From positions 1 through 61,016 of the forward strand of contig CANPYS010000006.1 of NCBI GenBank assembly GCA_947588655.1: a stretch of 61,016 nucleotides of DNA, read 5' to 3'. The position numbers and the translations under genes are program-made. Source of the stretch: an uncultured Alphaproteobacteria bacterium (GTDB taxonomy: Bacteria; Pseudomonadota; Alphaproteobacteria; RF32; CAG-239). The notes beneath the pieces are model-generated. The model saw only the letters and a list, made by a program, of their open reading frames with translations. It was not told the origin of the DNA and ran no database searches. The stretch's first letter is position 1. Every line of letters begins with the position of its first letter. Positions 48,491 to 58,873 of this stretch are shown piece after piece.

Positions 48491-49381
48491 ATGTTTTTCA
48501 AACCAGAAGTTTGTATTTTGCCTGTTGCCGGTCTTTCTACGCGTAATTTGCCGGCGACAAAGGTTCTGCACAAAGGGTTTTTAACCTTAAATAATCTGCC
48601 GATTATTCAATACGCTATTAATTGCTGTCGCGAGATTGGCGTTAAGGAAGTGATTTTTATTTATAGCGACCAATCATGCAAGCATCTGTTTGAAAAATAT
48701 TTTGCGCCTTATCCGTGGTTGGAAGAACACTTGGAAAGCAAGGGCAAGCTTGATCTTTTGAAAGCGATGAAAGATATTATTCCGCAAGGTATGAAGTTTT
48801 CTTTTGCTGAGCAAAAAGAGCCTTTGGGCAACGGGCATGCTATTTTGATGGCCAAAGAGATTGTCGGTAAGCGCGATTTTATTGTGATGTGGCCCGATGA
48901 TGTTTACATCAATTTTCATGGCGACGGCATCTTGAAGCAACTGTGCGACGTGTATCAACAAACTGGCGGTATGGTTGAAAATATTATGGAATTTCCGCGC
49001 GAACAAATGGTGCGTTACGGCGCACTGGTGGGCGCGGCGCGTGATGGGCGCAATGTGCGCGCTACTGGTCTTGTTGAAAAACCTAAGCTTGAAGAAGTGC
49101 CGTCTAATTATGCCAGCATGGGCCCTTATATTCTGCCAAACGTTATTATGGATATTTTGCCCGAGGTTAAAAAAGGCTCTAATGGCGAAATTAATCTGAC
49201 TGATGCGATGAATTTGGCCACTCAACGCGGCGTTCCTTTGACCGGTGTTTTGTGCGATGCCGTGCGTTTGGATTGCGGCACAAATGATGAACTTGCCAAA
49301 GCAAACCTCAAGCTCTCGCTGATGATGAATCCTGATTTGCGCGCTTATGCCAAAAACATTTTAGACCACATGTTGGTTTAA
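48491..49381 (+). CDS. galU: UTP-glucose-1-phosphate uridylyltransferase
   Basis: ILPVAGLSTRNLPATKVLHKGFL, EQKEPLGNGHAIL. Confidence 0.85.
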   Translation: MFFKPEVCILPVAGLSTRNLPATKVLHKGFLTLNNLPIIQYAINCCREIGVKEVIFIYSDQSCKHLFEKYFAPYPWLEEHLESKGKLDLLKAMKDIIPQGMKFSFAEQKEPLGNGHAILMAKEIVGKRDFIVMWPDDVYINFHGDGILKQLCDVYQQTGGMVENIMEFPREQMVRYGALVGAARDGRNVRATGLVEKPKLEEVPSNYASMGPYILPNVIMDILPEVKKGSNGEINLTDAMNLATQRGVPLTGVLCDAVRLDCGTNDELAKANLKLSLMMNPDLRAYAKNILDHMLV

Positions 49382-49382
49382 A

Positions 49383-50537
49383 TTAGCGTCTTAAAATGTT
49401 TTGAATCATTTGCGGCATATTTTTCTTTTGCTCGTTGATTAAAAAGTCTGCCACTTGTTGTTCTTCAGCCGTGGGCGGCGTGTTAATGCGCAGTTCATCA
49501 TAAAAATCTCGCGCCGCACGATAATATTCCAGTGCCTTTGAAAGCGCGTTATGCCGATAAGCGTTCAAAGACATATTTTTGTAAGCGTTTGCCTTTTGAT
49601 AAGCATAATTTGGGTTATCGGTTTGAATAATCTCCTGATATCTTTTTAATGCCTCTTCTTCATAAAAAGCCCTAAAATAAATATCCGCCGCCAAGTTTTC
49701 AGCCACCATATTTTGAGGATCTAGCTTGAGCGCTAATTCATAAGCTTTAAGCGCGGTTTTTTCGTTGTTTTGTTGCGCCAAAACACCAAAAACACACGCC
49801 TGATGCGAGGCTTCAGATAAATAAGATTCCCGTTCTTTTCCAGGGGCAAATTTTTCAGCATTTTCTATGTTTTGCTTCATGATTGTTTGCAACAGATTTA
49901 AGCAAATACGCGGATTACCGTCCGCCAATTCCGCAAGTGCGTCTTCTACTGGCGGCAATTGTTTTGCCACAATCAGCGCCTTTAAGGTATCTTCTTTTGC
50001 CAAGCTTAAAAAATCTGAAACCGCACTGACTAAATTTAAAACCTCATCTTCAGATTTATCTTGCCCAAACTTAAATTTAAGAATCTGCGCCACTTTAATT
50101 TGAGGAATACCGCGTGAAAAAAGATTAAGCACCAAGCCATACATATCTGACTTTTGACCACGCTTGGCATCAAACGCAAAGCCCTCAATTTCACCAACCG
50201 ATTTTTCAAGCTCTTCTATGGTTGTCACGCGTTTTTCATTAATTTTATCAAGCTTTTTTTCTTGGCGACGTTTTTCATCTTCGCGGCGGCGTTTTTGAAA
50301 CGCCTCCAATTCGCGCATTAAAGCGGCCTCAAGCTCAGCATCGTCACGTTCTTGTTGTAGAAGATTGTCATCATCTTCTTCCGTTTCTTCCTCAACATGT
50401 TGATGAAGTGTTTTTTGAGGAAAAATCATTGTAAAAATTATAAAAAAGATAAAAGGCATCAGCATACATGTCGCCAAAAGTATGTGCAAATGCTCTTTGG
50501 CAAGCATAAAGTCTTTAAAAGCGTCAAGCCACAACAT
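49383..50537 (-). CDS. Membrane-anchored TPR protein
   Basis: N-terminal TM, charged coiled coil, TPR-like C-terminus. Confidence 0.65.
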   Translation of the reverse strand: MLWLDAFKDFMLAKEHLHILLATCMLMPFIFFIIFTMIFPQKTLHQHVEEETEEDDDNLLQQERDDAELEAALMRELEAFQKRRREDEKRRQEKKLDKINEKRVTTIEELEKSVGEIEGFAFDAKRGQKSDMYGLVLNLFSRGIPQIKVAQILKFKFGQDKSEDEVLNLVSAVSDFLSLAKEDTLKALIVAKQLPPVEDALAELADGNPRICLNLLQTIMKQNIENAEKFAPGKERESYLSEASHQACVFGVLAQQNNEKTALKAYELALKLDPQNMVAENLAADIYFRAFYEEEALKRYQEIIQTDNPNYAYQKANAYKNMSLNAYRHNALSKALEYYRAARDFYDELRINTPPTAEEQQVADFLINEQKKNMPQMIQNILRR

Positions 50538-50587
50538 CTTTTATCCTTTCGGTATTAATTTAATCCAAACAAATTAAAAAACCGTTA

Positions 50588-51574
50588 TTAACTTTTTTTA
50601 CCCCGCTTTTTAAGAGAAATCTTGGCGTGTTTTTTTGCAAAGCGCGACGCCTCGGCATAAAGCGGACGGCAACCTGCTTTTTGCGCCAATTCGCATGCCT
50701 TTTTTGCAAATTTCAAGCTCAAATTTTTATCATTATGCTCATGTAAAACCGCCCTCAAAAGATAAACGCGTGCCTCAAGCAAAGGCATTTTTTCAAGCCG
50801 CGCTTTTTTTAAGGCTTCTTGAAAGCAAGTTTCGGCTTGAGCCTGTTGTTGACGCGTCATATACAACACGCCCTTATATGCCGCAATTTTTGCCGCGCCC
50901 TTTTTATTTTGATTTTTTTGATAAATTTGTTCGGCATGCGCTAAAAAAAACTGTGCAACATCTAAATAACCAGCGGTCTTATAAGACTCAAAAAGCAAAA
51001 TATCAGCTTCCGCCTCTTCTTCATCACATTGATGTTTATGAAACCAAGTCGCGCATTTTTGTGCTTTTTGGGCCGAATTTTTTAAATCGGTTTTTGAAAG
51101 TGCCTGATAAGCCTCAAACAAAAGGCGCAATTTTTTTTCAAACGGCGACAATTTTTTTTCAGGCAGGCGCGGAAAAATTTTCAAAAACCGATGAATATCT
51201 CCGTTAATATAACTTTCCCAAGCCGCCAAAAACAGTGTGGATTTATCCGAATTTTGCGGCAAGCGAATCGGCTTTTCCTTGTTTTGAAAAATATTTAAGA
51301 AAGGTTTCTTTTCCTTTAGGTAAGTCCATGCTTTTTCGGCGTTTTTTTCAAAAATATCTTGCAAAAGCTCTTTGCGTGTTGAAGGCGGCGCTTTCAAGAT
51401 TATATCTGCCCATTGCAAAAAAGCATATTTTGAAATAAGCTCTTTGTTCTTTTTTTGCAAAGCCGCGTTTAAGGCGTTTAAAAGCCTTGCCTTAAGTATT
51501 CTATAAAACACATAAAGCATCAAAACGCTTAAGGCTATTGCCGCCAAAAAGAAAAAAATGATAAAATATGCCAT
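50588..51574 (-). CDS. Membrane-anchored TPR-like protein
   Basis: N-terminal TM, helical repeats. Confidence 0.6.
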   Translation of the reverse strand: MAYFIIFFFLAAIALSVLMLYVFYRILKARLLNALNAALQKKNKELISKYAFLQWADIILKAPPSTRKELLQDIFEKNAEKAWTYLKEKKPFLNIFQNKEKPIRLPQNSDKSTLFLAAWESYINGDIHRFLKIFPRLPEKKLSPFEKKLRLLFEAYQALSKTDLKNSAQKAQKCATWFHKHQCDEEEAEADILLFESYKTAGYLDVAQFFLAHAEQIYQKNQNKKGAAKIAAYKGVLYMTRQQQAQAETCFQEALKKARLEKMPLLEARVYLLRAVLHEHNDKNLSLKFAKKACELAQKAGCRPLYAEASRFAKKHAKISLKKRGKKS

Positions 51575-51645
51575 GACATTTACACTAAATTTATTTTTTA
51601 GAAATTATAATGTCAAAAAATAAAAAAATGCAAAGGAATTTTACA

Positions 51646-54081
51646 ATGTCTATTACAAAATTGAAGCCCGAACAACTTTATCGCAAATGCGATCCGTCCA
51701 AATTTGACTTTAACTCTACGGCAGACTTGGAAGAAAGGCTCTCCGCTTTGGGGCAAGACAGAGCCATCAGCGCGGTGGAGCTTGGGATTAACATTAAGTC
51801 AAAGGGGTATAATCTGTTTTGTTTTGGACCTGAAGGCACGGGCAAAATGAGCCTTGTTAAGCGCATATTGGAAAAAGAATCCAAACAGCGCCCTACGCCT
51901 GACGATTGGGCTTATGTTTATAACTTTGAGGAAAATCACAAGCCAATTGCGTTACATTTTCCCGCTGGTCAGGCCTCTGATTTTGCAAAAGACGTTGATG
52001 ATCTTATTGAAACACTTAAAGATACGCTTCCTTCTTTGACAGAAAGTGAAGAATATAAAACAACCGTTCAGATTATTCATCAAAAATACAAGGCGAAAAA
52101 AGACGATTACATCAAAATTTTACAAAAAAAAGCCAAAGGGAAAAGCGTTTCGCTCCTGCACATGCCGGTAGGTTTGGTTGTCGCGCCGATTAAAGACGGC
52201 GAAGTTTTAAGTCCGGAGGCCTTTGATCAACTAAGCCCTCAGGAAAAGCAAAAAATTAGCGAAGATCTTAACGTGATGCAAGCCGAAATTGAAAACACTT
52301 CGCAAAATATGCCCCGTTGGGAAGAAAAACAAAAAGAAGAAATTGAGGCGCTTAAAGAAAAAATGGCGCGCCTTTTGATTGCCGCGCCCATTGATGAGTT
52401 GCGCAAAAAATATAAAGCTTTTAAATGCGCGTGTGATTTTTTGAGATCACTTCAAAAAAATATTTTGGACTCTCTTGACGAGTTTTTACCCGCGCCAGAC
52501 CAAACCCCCAACACCAATGAAGAAGACCCTTTAAGCCTGCTTTTAAGCCGTATGAACAAAAACGAAGAAGATAAATGGGCTAAGTTTAAGGTGAATGTGA
52601 TTGTTAAAAATCAGCCTGATGCCGGCGCGCCAATTGTTTTGCTTGATCACCCAACTCAGGGGAATTTGGTTGGCAAAGTGGAGCGCATTCAGCAATACGG
52701 CGCTTTGGTCACTGACTTTACGCTTATTAAGGCCGGCGCTCTTCATCAGGCGAACGGCGGATTTTTGCTCATTGACGCGCGCAAACTTTTGGTTCAGCCT
52801 TTTGCTTGGGATTCGTTAAAACGCGCTTTGGCTTCAAAATCTATTAAGATTGAAACCCCCGGCGATGAAACCTCCTTTACAACTATTTCGCTTGATCCAG
52901 AGCCTATTCCGTTAGATGTCAAAGTTATTTTAACCGGCGATGAAGAGCTTTACGAGCTCTTATCAGAGCGTGATCCTGATTTTTCTGATTATTTTAAGGT
53001 TGAGGCCGATTTTGGCATGGTTATGGATCGCACTGAAGAAAATGAAATTGAATACGCCAAGCTTATTGGTTCGCTTTCCAAGAAAAAGAACATCCGTTCC
53101 TTAAACAAGCAGGCTGTCGCTAAAATTATTGAGCATGCCTCGCGTTTGGCAGATGATTCTGAAAAACTAACCGCGCACATTACCTCTATTGGCGATTTAT
53201 TGCGCGAGGCAGATTATTGGGCGAGCAAGTCTAATGCCAAGCAAATTGGCAAAAATCACGTCATTCAGGCGATTGAAGCTCAAATTTATCGTTCAGATCG
53301 CATTAACAAAGCTATGCTGGAACAAATTGACAAAGGCACGATTTTAATGGACGTGAAAGGCGAGCGCGTGGGGCAAATTAACGGTTTGGTCGTTTATAAC
53401 TTTTCGCGCAATTCTTTCGGCAAGCCGGCGCGCATTACAACGCAGGTTCGCATGGGTAGCGGCGAGTTTGTGGACATTGAGCGCGAAATTGAAATGAGCG
53501 GCCCGATCCACACCAAAGGCGTTTTGATTTTGCAATCGCTTCTTTCTAACCGTTTTGCTAAGCGCAAACCCTTATCGCTTTCGGCTTCCATTGTGTTTGA
53601 ACAATCTTATGGCGGCGTTGACGGCGACAGTGCGTCTTCTACCGAATATTATTGCTTGCTTTCAGCTATTTCAGGACTTCCTATCAAGCAAAGCATTGCC
53701 GTCACAGGTTCTATTAATCAGTTTGGCGAAGTTCAGCCGATTGGCGGTGTCAATGAAAAGATTGAGGGCTTTTTTGAAGTTTGCAAATATAACGGTTTAA
53801 CCGGCGAGCAAGGCGTTGTTATTCCGCGGACAAACGTTTCAAACCTGATGCTTAAGGAAGAAATTGTGGAGGCTGTCCAAAACAATATGTTCCATATTTG
53901 GGCGGTAGATACCGTTGATGACGGTATTGAGATTTTGACAGGTGTGAAAGCTGGCAAGCTTGATAAAAACGGCAAATATCCCAAAGGCTCGGTCAACGAT
54001 TTGGTTCAAAAGAGCTTGGACGATTATTACCGCTGTTATGTTCACTTTGTTCAAGAAACGCACGGCGTGGTGCAATCATAA
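51646..54081 (+). CDS. Lon-family AAA protease (LonB-like)
   Basis: GPEGTGKMSLV, C-terminal GDSASSTEYYCLLSAISGLPIKQSIAVTGSINQFGEVQPIGGVNEKIEGFF. Confidence 0.9.
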   Translation: MSITKLKPEQLYRKCDPSKFDFNSTADLEERLSALGQDRAISAVELGINIKSKGYNLFCFGPEGTGKMSLVKRILEKESKQRPTPDDWAYVYNFEENHKPIALHFPAGQASDFAKDVDDLIETLKDTLPSLTESEEYKTTVQIIHQKYKAKKDDYIKILQKKAKGKSVSLLHMPVGLVVAPIKDGEVLSPEAFDQLSPQEKQKISEDLNVMQAEIENTSQNMPRWEEKQKEEIEALKEKMARLLIAAPIDELRKKYKAFKCACDFLRSLQKNILDSLDEFLPAPDQTPNTNEEDPLSLLLSRMNKNEEDKWAKFKVNVIVKNQPDAGAPIVLLDHPTQGNLVGKVERIQQYGALVTDFTLIKAGALHQANGGFLLIDARKLLVQPFAWDSLKRALASKSIKIETPGDETSFTTISLDPEPIPLDVKVILTGDEELYELLSERDPDFSDYFKVEADFGMVMDRTEENEIEYAKLIGSLSKKKNIRSLNKQAVAKIIEHASRLADDSEKLTAHITSIGDLLREADYWASKSNAKQIGKNHVIQAIEAQIYRSDRINKAMLEQIDKGTILMDVKGERVGQINGLVVYNFSRNSFGKPARITTQVRMGSGEFVDIEREIEMSGPIHTKGVLILQSLLSNRFAKRKPLSLSASIVFEQSYGGVDGDSASSTEYYCLLSAISGLPIKQSIAVTGSINQFGEVQPIGGVNEKIEGFFEVCKYNGLTGEQGVVIPRTNVSNLMLKEEIVEAVQNNMFHIWAVDTVDDGIEILTGVKAGKLDKNGKYPKGSVNDLVQKSLDDYYRCYVHFVQETHGVVQS

Positions 54082-54537
54082 TCAGTCGCCCAAAAAATTA
54101 TTAATCCGCTCGGTTAAGTATTGTTCATAATCTTCGGAGGCTTCTATCAAATTTTGCGGATTAGCAATTTTTTGATAACCCAAGCTTTGCCCGTCCTGCA
54201 CCTTAACCAGCACCACCGAAAGCGGCGCGCTTAAATTATAAGCGTTGATGAAGTCGTATTCTTCATCGTTTTGATAATCTATCACAAAAAGACTGTATTT
54301 GCCCGCGTAATACTGATTATAAATTTGTTCTGTCAGCGCAATTGTTTCAGGGCATTGATAGCACTGATTTCCATTATAAAAAATGTAAATGATTGATTTG
54401 TTTTTGTTGCCGTCTTGAGCCGCAAAATACTCGTTTAACGGCTGATTAGGCGCAAAATTGCCCTCAAAAGCCGGTTGCGCCCATACTGAAACATAAACCA
54501 ATGCCACCAAAACAAATGCCAAAAAAAGTTGCTTCAT
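54082..54537 (-). CDS. Exported thioredoxin-fold-like protein with CYQC
   Basis: Signal peptide; IIYIFYNGNQCYQCPE...LSAPLSVVLVK. Confidence 0.55.
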   Translation of the reverse strand: MKQLFLAFVLVALVYVSVWAQPAFEGNFAPNQPLNEYFAAQDGNKNKSIIYIFYNGNQCYQCPETIALTEQIYNQYYAGKYSLFVIDYQNDEEYDFINAYNLSAPLSVVLVKVQDGQSLGYQKIANPQNLIEASEDYEQYLTERINNFLGD

Positions 54538-54550
54538 TTTCCCTCCGCTT

Positions 54551-56230
54551 TTAGATAAGCGGGGAGCAGGCAGCTTTCAACCATTCGGCTTCATTTTTAT
54601 CCATATAAGGGGCTAAACAACGCCATACATTTTGATGATAATTGTTCAGCCATTCCCGTTCCCCGTCACTCAAGAGGTATGGATTGACGAGCTTTTTATC
54701 AATAGGAATTAAGGTTAGGTTCTCAAACTTTAAAAAGCCCTTCTGCTTGGCGGTCACGCTATAAACCAAATTTTCAAGACGGATGCCGTATTTATTTTCC
54801 AGATAATACCCCGGCTCTATGGATGTGACGTAATTTGCATTCATGTGTGAGGTGGTATTGAGATTCATGTTAAAGGGACCTTCATGCACATTTAAAAAAT
54901 ACCCTACGCCGTGCCCCGTGCCGTGGCTATAATCTTTGCCCTCTTGCCACATAACCGATCGTGCCAAAACATCAAGCGACCGCCCTGACGCATTTTCAGG
55001 GAAAACCGCCGTGGCAAGCCGAATATGCGCTTTTAAAACCAACGTGAAATCGTTTATCATCTGTTTTGAGGGCTTACCAATAGCAATTGTACGCGTCACA
55101 TCTGTTGTGCCGTTTAAGTATTGTCCGCCGCTATCTAAAAGCAACACAGAATTTTTTTCCAACGGTTCATTTGTTTTTTTAGAGGGCTGATAATGCACAA
55201 TCGCGGCATGCGCCCCTGTCGCGGCAATGGTGGCAAAGCTTTCAGACACAAACAAAGGTCTTTTCGCGCGAAATTCATGCAGTTTTTCAACCACGTCAAG
55301 TTCTGTGAGCTTATTTCTCTTTTGTTGATGAAGCCAATACAAAAACTTTGTCACAGCAATACCGTCTTGCAAATGCGCCTCTTGATAACCTTTCAGCTCC
55401 GTTTTGTTTTTGGTGGCTTTCATATTTAAAAGCGGATTAAAAAACAATCTTCTAAAGTTTATACCTTTGACCATGTCAAGCATTTTTTGGGGTGTGGTGT
55501 CAGGGTTATACAAAATGGTTTTGCCTTTGTATCGTTCTAAAACTTTTTTAAGCGCTTTCATCGGTAATATTATGCCAAACCCTTGAACATCATCGGCAAA
55601 AAGCTGAACGCCGCCTTGGCGGTTTAACAAGGCATAAGCTCTTAAAACCGGTGTATAAGGGAGCAAAACTGAGCGCAAATTGCATAGCCACGAAACATCA
55701 TCAGCCGCTGAGATAAGCAAAGCATCAGCCCCTTGGAGCAAAGATTTTGCAACGCTCTCACATTTTTCTTGAGCGCTTAGTTTTGTATATTTTAAGTCGT
55801 GCTGATAAACCTTTGACGGTGGCACAGGCACTGAGGGCAAAACTTCTTCAGCCGGTTTAAGCCCGATTTTACCAGCATAAAACGACACGTCTGATGCCGA
55901 AACACACCATGGATTATAGCAAAGTGTTTTGATTTTGTTATTGGCGCAAAGCGTGACAACATCTACCGTAAAGCTTTGGCTGTCTACGACCGTTATTTTT
56001 TTGCGCTTTGTTTCAAGACGCGCCTGAATAGCATAACGTCCGTCAACCAAAAGCCACGCTTTGGAAGGCGTCACAAGAAGCACGCCCGCCGAGCCTGTAA
56101 AGCCAGTAAGTTCTAAAATTTTGTTTTCAGAATCTAAAATATCTTGATTGAGGAACATATTATCATGCGTTACCAAAAAGGCCTGTAACCCTCTTTGTCT
56201 TAATTTAAGTTGAAATTCCGCTAATTTCAT
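54551..56230 (-). CDS. pepP: Aminopeptidase P family (M24)
   Basis: LLDSGGQYLNGTTDVTRT, GTGHGVGYFLNVHEGP. Confidence 0.92.
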   Translation of the reverse strand: MKLAEFQLKLRQRGLQAFLVTHDNMFLNQDILDSENKILELTGFTGSAGVLLVTPSKAWLLVDGRYAIQARLETKRKKITVVDSQSFTVDVVTLCANNKIKTLCYNPWCVSASDVSFYAGKIGLKPAEEVLPSVPVPPSKVYQHDLKYTKLSAQEKCESVAKSLLQGADALLISAADDVSWLCNLRSVLLPYTPVLRAYALLNRQGGVQLFADDVQGFGIILPMKALKKVLERYKGKTILYNPDTTPQKMLDMVKGINFRRLFFNPLLNMKATKNKTELKGYQEAHLQDGIAVTKFLYWLHQQKRNKLTELDVVEKLHEFRAKRPLFVSESFATIAATGAHAAIVHYQPSKKTNEPLEKNSVLLLDSGGQYLNGTTDVTRTIAIGKPSKQMINDFTLVLKAHIRLATAVFPENASGRSLDVLARSVMWQEGKDYSHGTGHGVGYFLNVHEGPFNMNLNTTSHMNANYVTSIEPGYYLENKYGIRLENLVYSVTAKQKGFLKFENLTLIPIDKKLVNPYLLSDGEREWLNNYHQNVWRCLAPYMDKNEAEWLKAACSPLI

Positions 56231-57105
56231 TTTTTCCTCTCAATCAAAAGGGCATGCCAATGATCTAGGTGCCACTTTTTTTGAACACGCAAGCCTTGCT
56301 CTTTATAAGCGTCTGCCACCCAATCTTCCTGTCCGTCAATAAAGCCTGACAACACGGCATGACCGCCAACTGACAGGCTGTCTTTAAGGGCTTGCGACAT
56401 ATCTATTAAAGGGCGCGCCAAAATATTTGCTAAAATAATGTCATAAGGTTTGTTTTGAAGGACCTCAGGCGTATTAAAACCATCGCCGCAAGCGGTTTGG
56501 ATGTTTTTTGAAACGCGGTTTAACGTGGCGTTTTTAGTTGTGACGCGCACGGCCTCGGGGTCAATATCCGCCGCCATAATTTTTGGTTTATCCGCACGCC
56601 ATATTTTTGCCGCCGCCACTGATAAAATGCCCGTACCTGTGCCCATATCCAAAATTTGCGCGTGCTTTGCCCCTAAATCAAACAAATAACTTAAAGCATT
56701 AAGGCACAAGCAAGTTGTTTGATGATTAGAGCCAAAAGCTGTTGCCGCATTAATCTTAAGCACAATGTTTGTGGTATCTTCCGGCTTTTCATCGGCGCTA
56801 CAAACATAAAACCGGCCTGTTTCAAAGCTATCAAAAGAGGCAACCGCGTTATTGAGCCAATCTTCCTCACGTAAAACTTTAATTTGATAGCTTGGCAACT
56901 CAATATGTTGTTTAAGAGCGGCACTCTCCAGCTTTTTTGGCGAAAAGCCTGTTAAAGCATAGCCAACCCATTGAGATTTGCCCTTCGCAACATAGTTACA
57001 CACCACCACATCAAAAAAATTTTCCAAAAACAATTTTACCTTGATGGGCAATCGGTATGAAGGGTTAAACTCTACTAAAATGCAATCTGATGTCTTATTT
57101 TCCAT
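56227..57105 (-). CDS. prmA: Ribosomal protein L11 methyltransferase
   Basis: ILDMGTGTGILSVAAAK, DIILANILARPL. Confidence 0.9.
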   Translation of the reverse strand: MENKTSDCILVEFNPSYRLPIKVKLFLENFFDVVVCNYVAKGKSQWVGYALTGFSPKKLESAALKQHIELPSYQIKVLREEDWLNNAVASFDSFETGRFYVCSADEKPEDTTNIVLKINAATAFGSNHQTTCLCLNALSYLFDLGAKHAQILDMGTGTGILSVAAAKIWRADKPKIMAADIDPEAVRVTTKNATLNRVSKNIQTACGDGFNTPEVLQNKPYDIILANILARPLIDMSQALKDSLSVGGHAVLSGFIDGQEDWVADAYKEQGLRVQKKWHLDHWHALLIERKK

Positions 57106-57185
57106 TTTCGTTATCTTTTTGTTTACCAAATTAGTTTATAACATACTTAAATTGAAGTTTAAACCTTATTTAAGAGATTATGCCA

Positions 57186-57944
57186 ATGAAAAAATTGATT
57201 ACCGTTGCGACTCTTTGTTTTTTAACCGCTTGTGTTTATGCCGGCGATGTTAATTTTATGCCGTCTAGAAATAAAGTCTTTTCTTTTTGGAACACCACGA
57301 AAATCCGCTTTTATGATAAAGATACGGAACGTTCGCTGGCTTCTGTTCAGGAAGTTACGGAAGAAAACGTTGAACATGGCGTTGTTCAAACCGTGCAAAC
57401 AGGTGGTTTAATGGCATCAGCTCAGACAAACCGCACCAGCACTTATGAATTTGAAGTGCTTAAAGCCAACAAAAAAGCTGTTTTGAACTCCACATATTCG
57501 CCTTTCTTTATTGAAAAAGACAAGTTTTATAGACCCTTCGGCGAAGTCAAAATTAACGATGAGGCTTATATGCTGGTTAAGCAGAAAAACAACGGCGATA
57601 TTTTAATTGTTGCCGGCGATGGGCAAATTTATAATCATATCGGGCGCATGGTTGATGGTCGTTTGGCGATTTTGAGATCAGATATTTTTATAGAGCCTGA
57701 AGATGTCCGTTTATCGCCTGCGGTTGAAACCGTAACCGATGTTGAAAACAATGTCGGCGGATTTGAGCTTTATTATGCTGGTCTTGAAGATGATGAAATG
57801 ACTTTCTCTTATTCCACACTCGGACCGGACGGTGAAACGGAAACTTATAGCTTTCCGGTTGATGAGCGCTTTGTTGAAATTGAAGACTTAGCCTTTGAAG
57901 TTTTAGAAGTTGATTATAACAACATCACTTTTGTCTTGAATTAA
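57186..57944 (+). CDS. Hypothetical exported protein
   Basis: MKKLITVATLCFLTACVYA signal/lipobox. Confidence 0.65.
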   Translation: MKKLITVATLCFLTACVYAGDVNFMPSRNKVFSFWNTTKIRFYDKDTERSLASVQEVTEENVEHGVVQTVQTGGLMASAQTNRTSTYEFEVLKANKKAVLNSTYSPFFIEKDKFYRPFGEVKINDEAYMLVKQKNNGDILIVAGDGQIYNHIGRMVDGRLAILRSDIFIEPEDVRLSPAVETVTDVENNVGGFELYYAGLEDDEMTFSYSTLGPDGETETYSFPVDERFVEIEDLAFEVLEVDYNNITFVLN

Positions 57945-57958
57945 AAATTTTCACACAA

Positions 57959-57993
57959 AAAAACAGCGTTCCCGTAAGGGAGCGCTGTTTTAT
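57959..57993 (+). terminator. Terminator after the 57186 CDS
   Basis: AACAGCG-ttcccgtaaggga-GCGCTGTTTTATT stem; A/T tails on both sides, may be bidirectional. Confidence 0.75.
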
Positions 57994-58011
57994 TCATAGT
58001 AATAGTTTGGC

Positions 58012-58830
58012 TCAGAGCCGCCCTTTGTAGGCGGCCTTTTTGTTGGGCGAAGTCCAATGGCCTCGTTTGAGACCAAAAACCCAACCCACGGTAACGTCTG
58101 CAAAGACGTTACTCTTCGTCACGTTCCAGAACGCGTCTGGAATAACTTTGACGCCGGCGCGCACCACGAAGGCGTGCGGCTTGGCAAAGTTATTGTGACG
58201 ATACTCAAGCCCGCCTCCAAAGGCGAGTCCTGAGCCTTTATGGTCAACGTACCTCACGTACTGTTGACCATCGCCGTCGGTTACATTATCAACCAGCTGT
58301 TTATGCTGGTCAAAAATGTAGCCTACCTCCCCGAAGAGGGAGAGGCAGTGCCGCCACGGCTTGGGATAAATTACATTCACGTGCAGGGCCGCATTGGCCA
58401 TGTACGTGAAGAATTTATCCCCGGAGTCTATGGACTCCTTATTCAGGAGCCTATAGGATACTCCGGTTGACACCCGATACGACAGGTGTTTCCCGTCGTA
58501 TCGGAAGCCAACGAAGGCTTCCGGCGAGAAGTGATCCTCGCGGGAGATGTAATTCCCGCCGAGATCAACTTCTATGCCGATACCGGTGACCTTGGATATT
58601 TCCAAGATCTCGCCGTTATCGGCGAACCGAACAACCTGGAAATATTCCTTGTTGTTCAGTTTCTTTGCGTAATCCACCACCGTGGGGTGGTAGGTTACGC
58701 TGTCTTTTACGGCCACCGTGTCCGCGACGGCAGCTGTGAGGCTGTCGGTGGTGGAAACGGTGGCATTAGCCGGAACTATAGCCGCGGAAAAAAGGGCGGC
58801 AGCAAATAAGAAAAGACTATTCTTTCTCAT
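58012..58830 (-). CDS. Bacteroidota-like outer-membrane/exported protein, palindrome-saturated gene
   Basis: Signal peptide MRKNSLFLFAAALFSAAIVPANA; beta-rich body; overlapped end to end by hairpins. Confidence 0.8.
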   Translation of the reverse strand: MRKNSLFLFAAALFSAAIVPANATVSTTDSLTAAVADTVAVKDSVTYHPTVVDYAKKLNNKEYFQVVRFADNGEILEISKVTGIGIEVDLGGNYISREDHFSPEAFVGFRYDGKHLSYRVSTGVSYRLLNKESIDSGDKFFTYMANAALHVNVIYPKPWRHCLSLFGEVGYIFDQHKQLVDNVTDGDGQQYVRYVDHKGSGLAFGGGLEYRHNNFAKPHAFVVRAGVKVIPDAFWNVTKSNVFADVTVGWVFGLKRGHWTSPNKKAAYKGRL

Positions 58831-58873
58831 ATCTGTGTTTTTTTTATTTTTTTATTTATTCCCGATTATTGTT

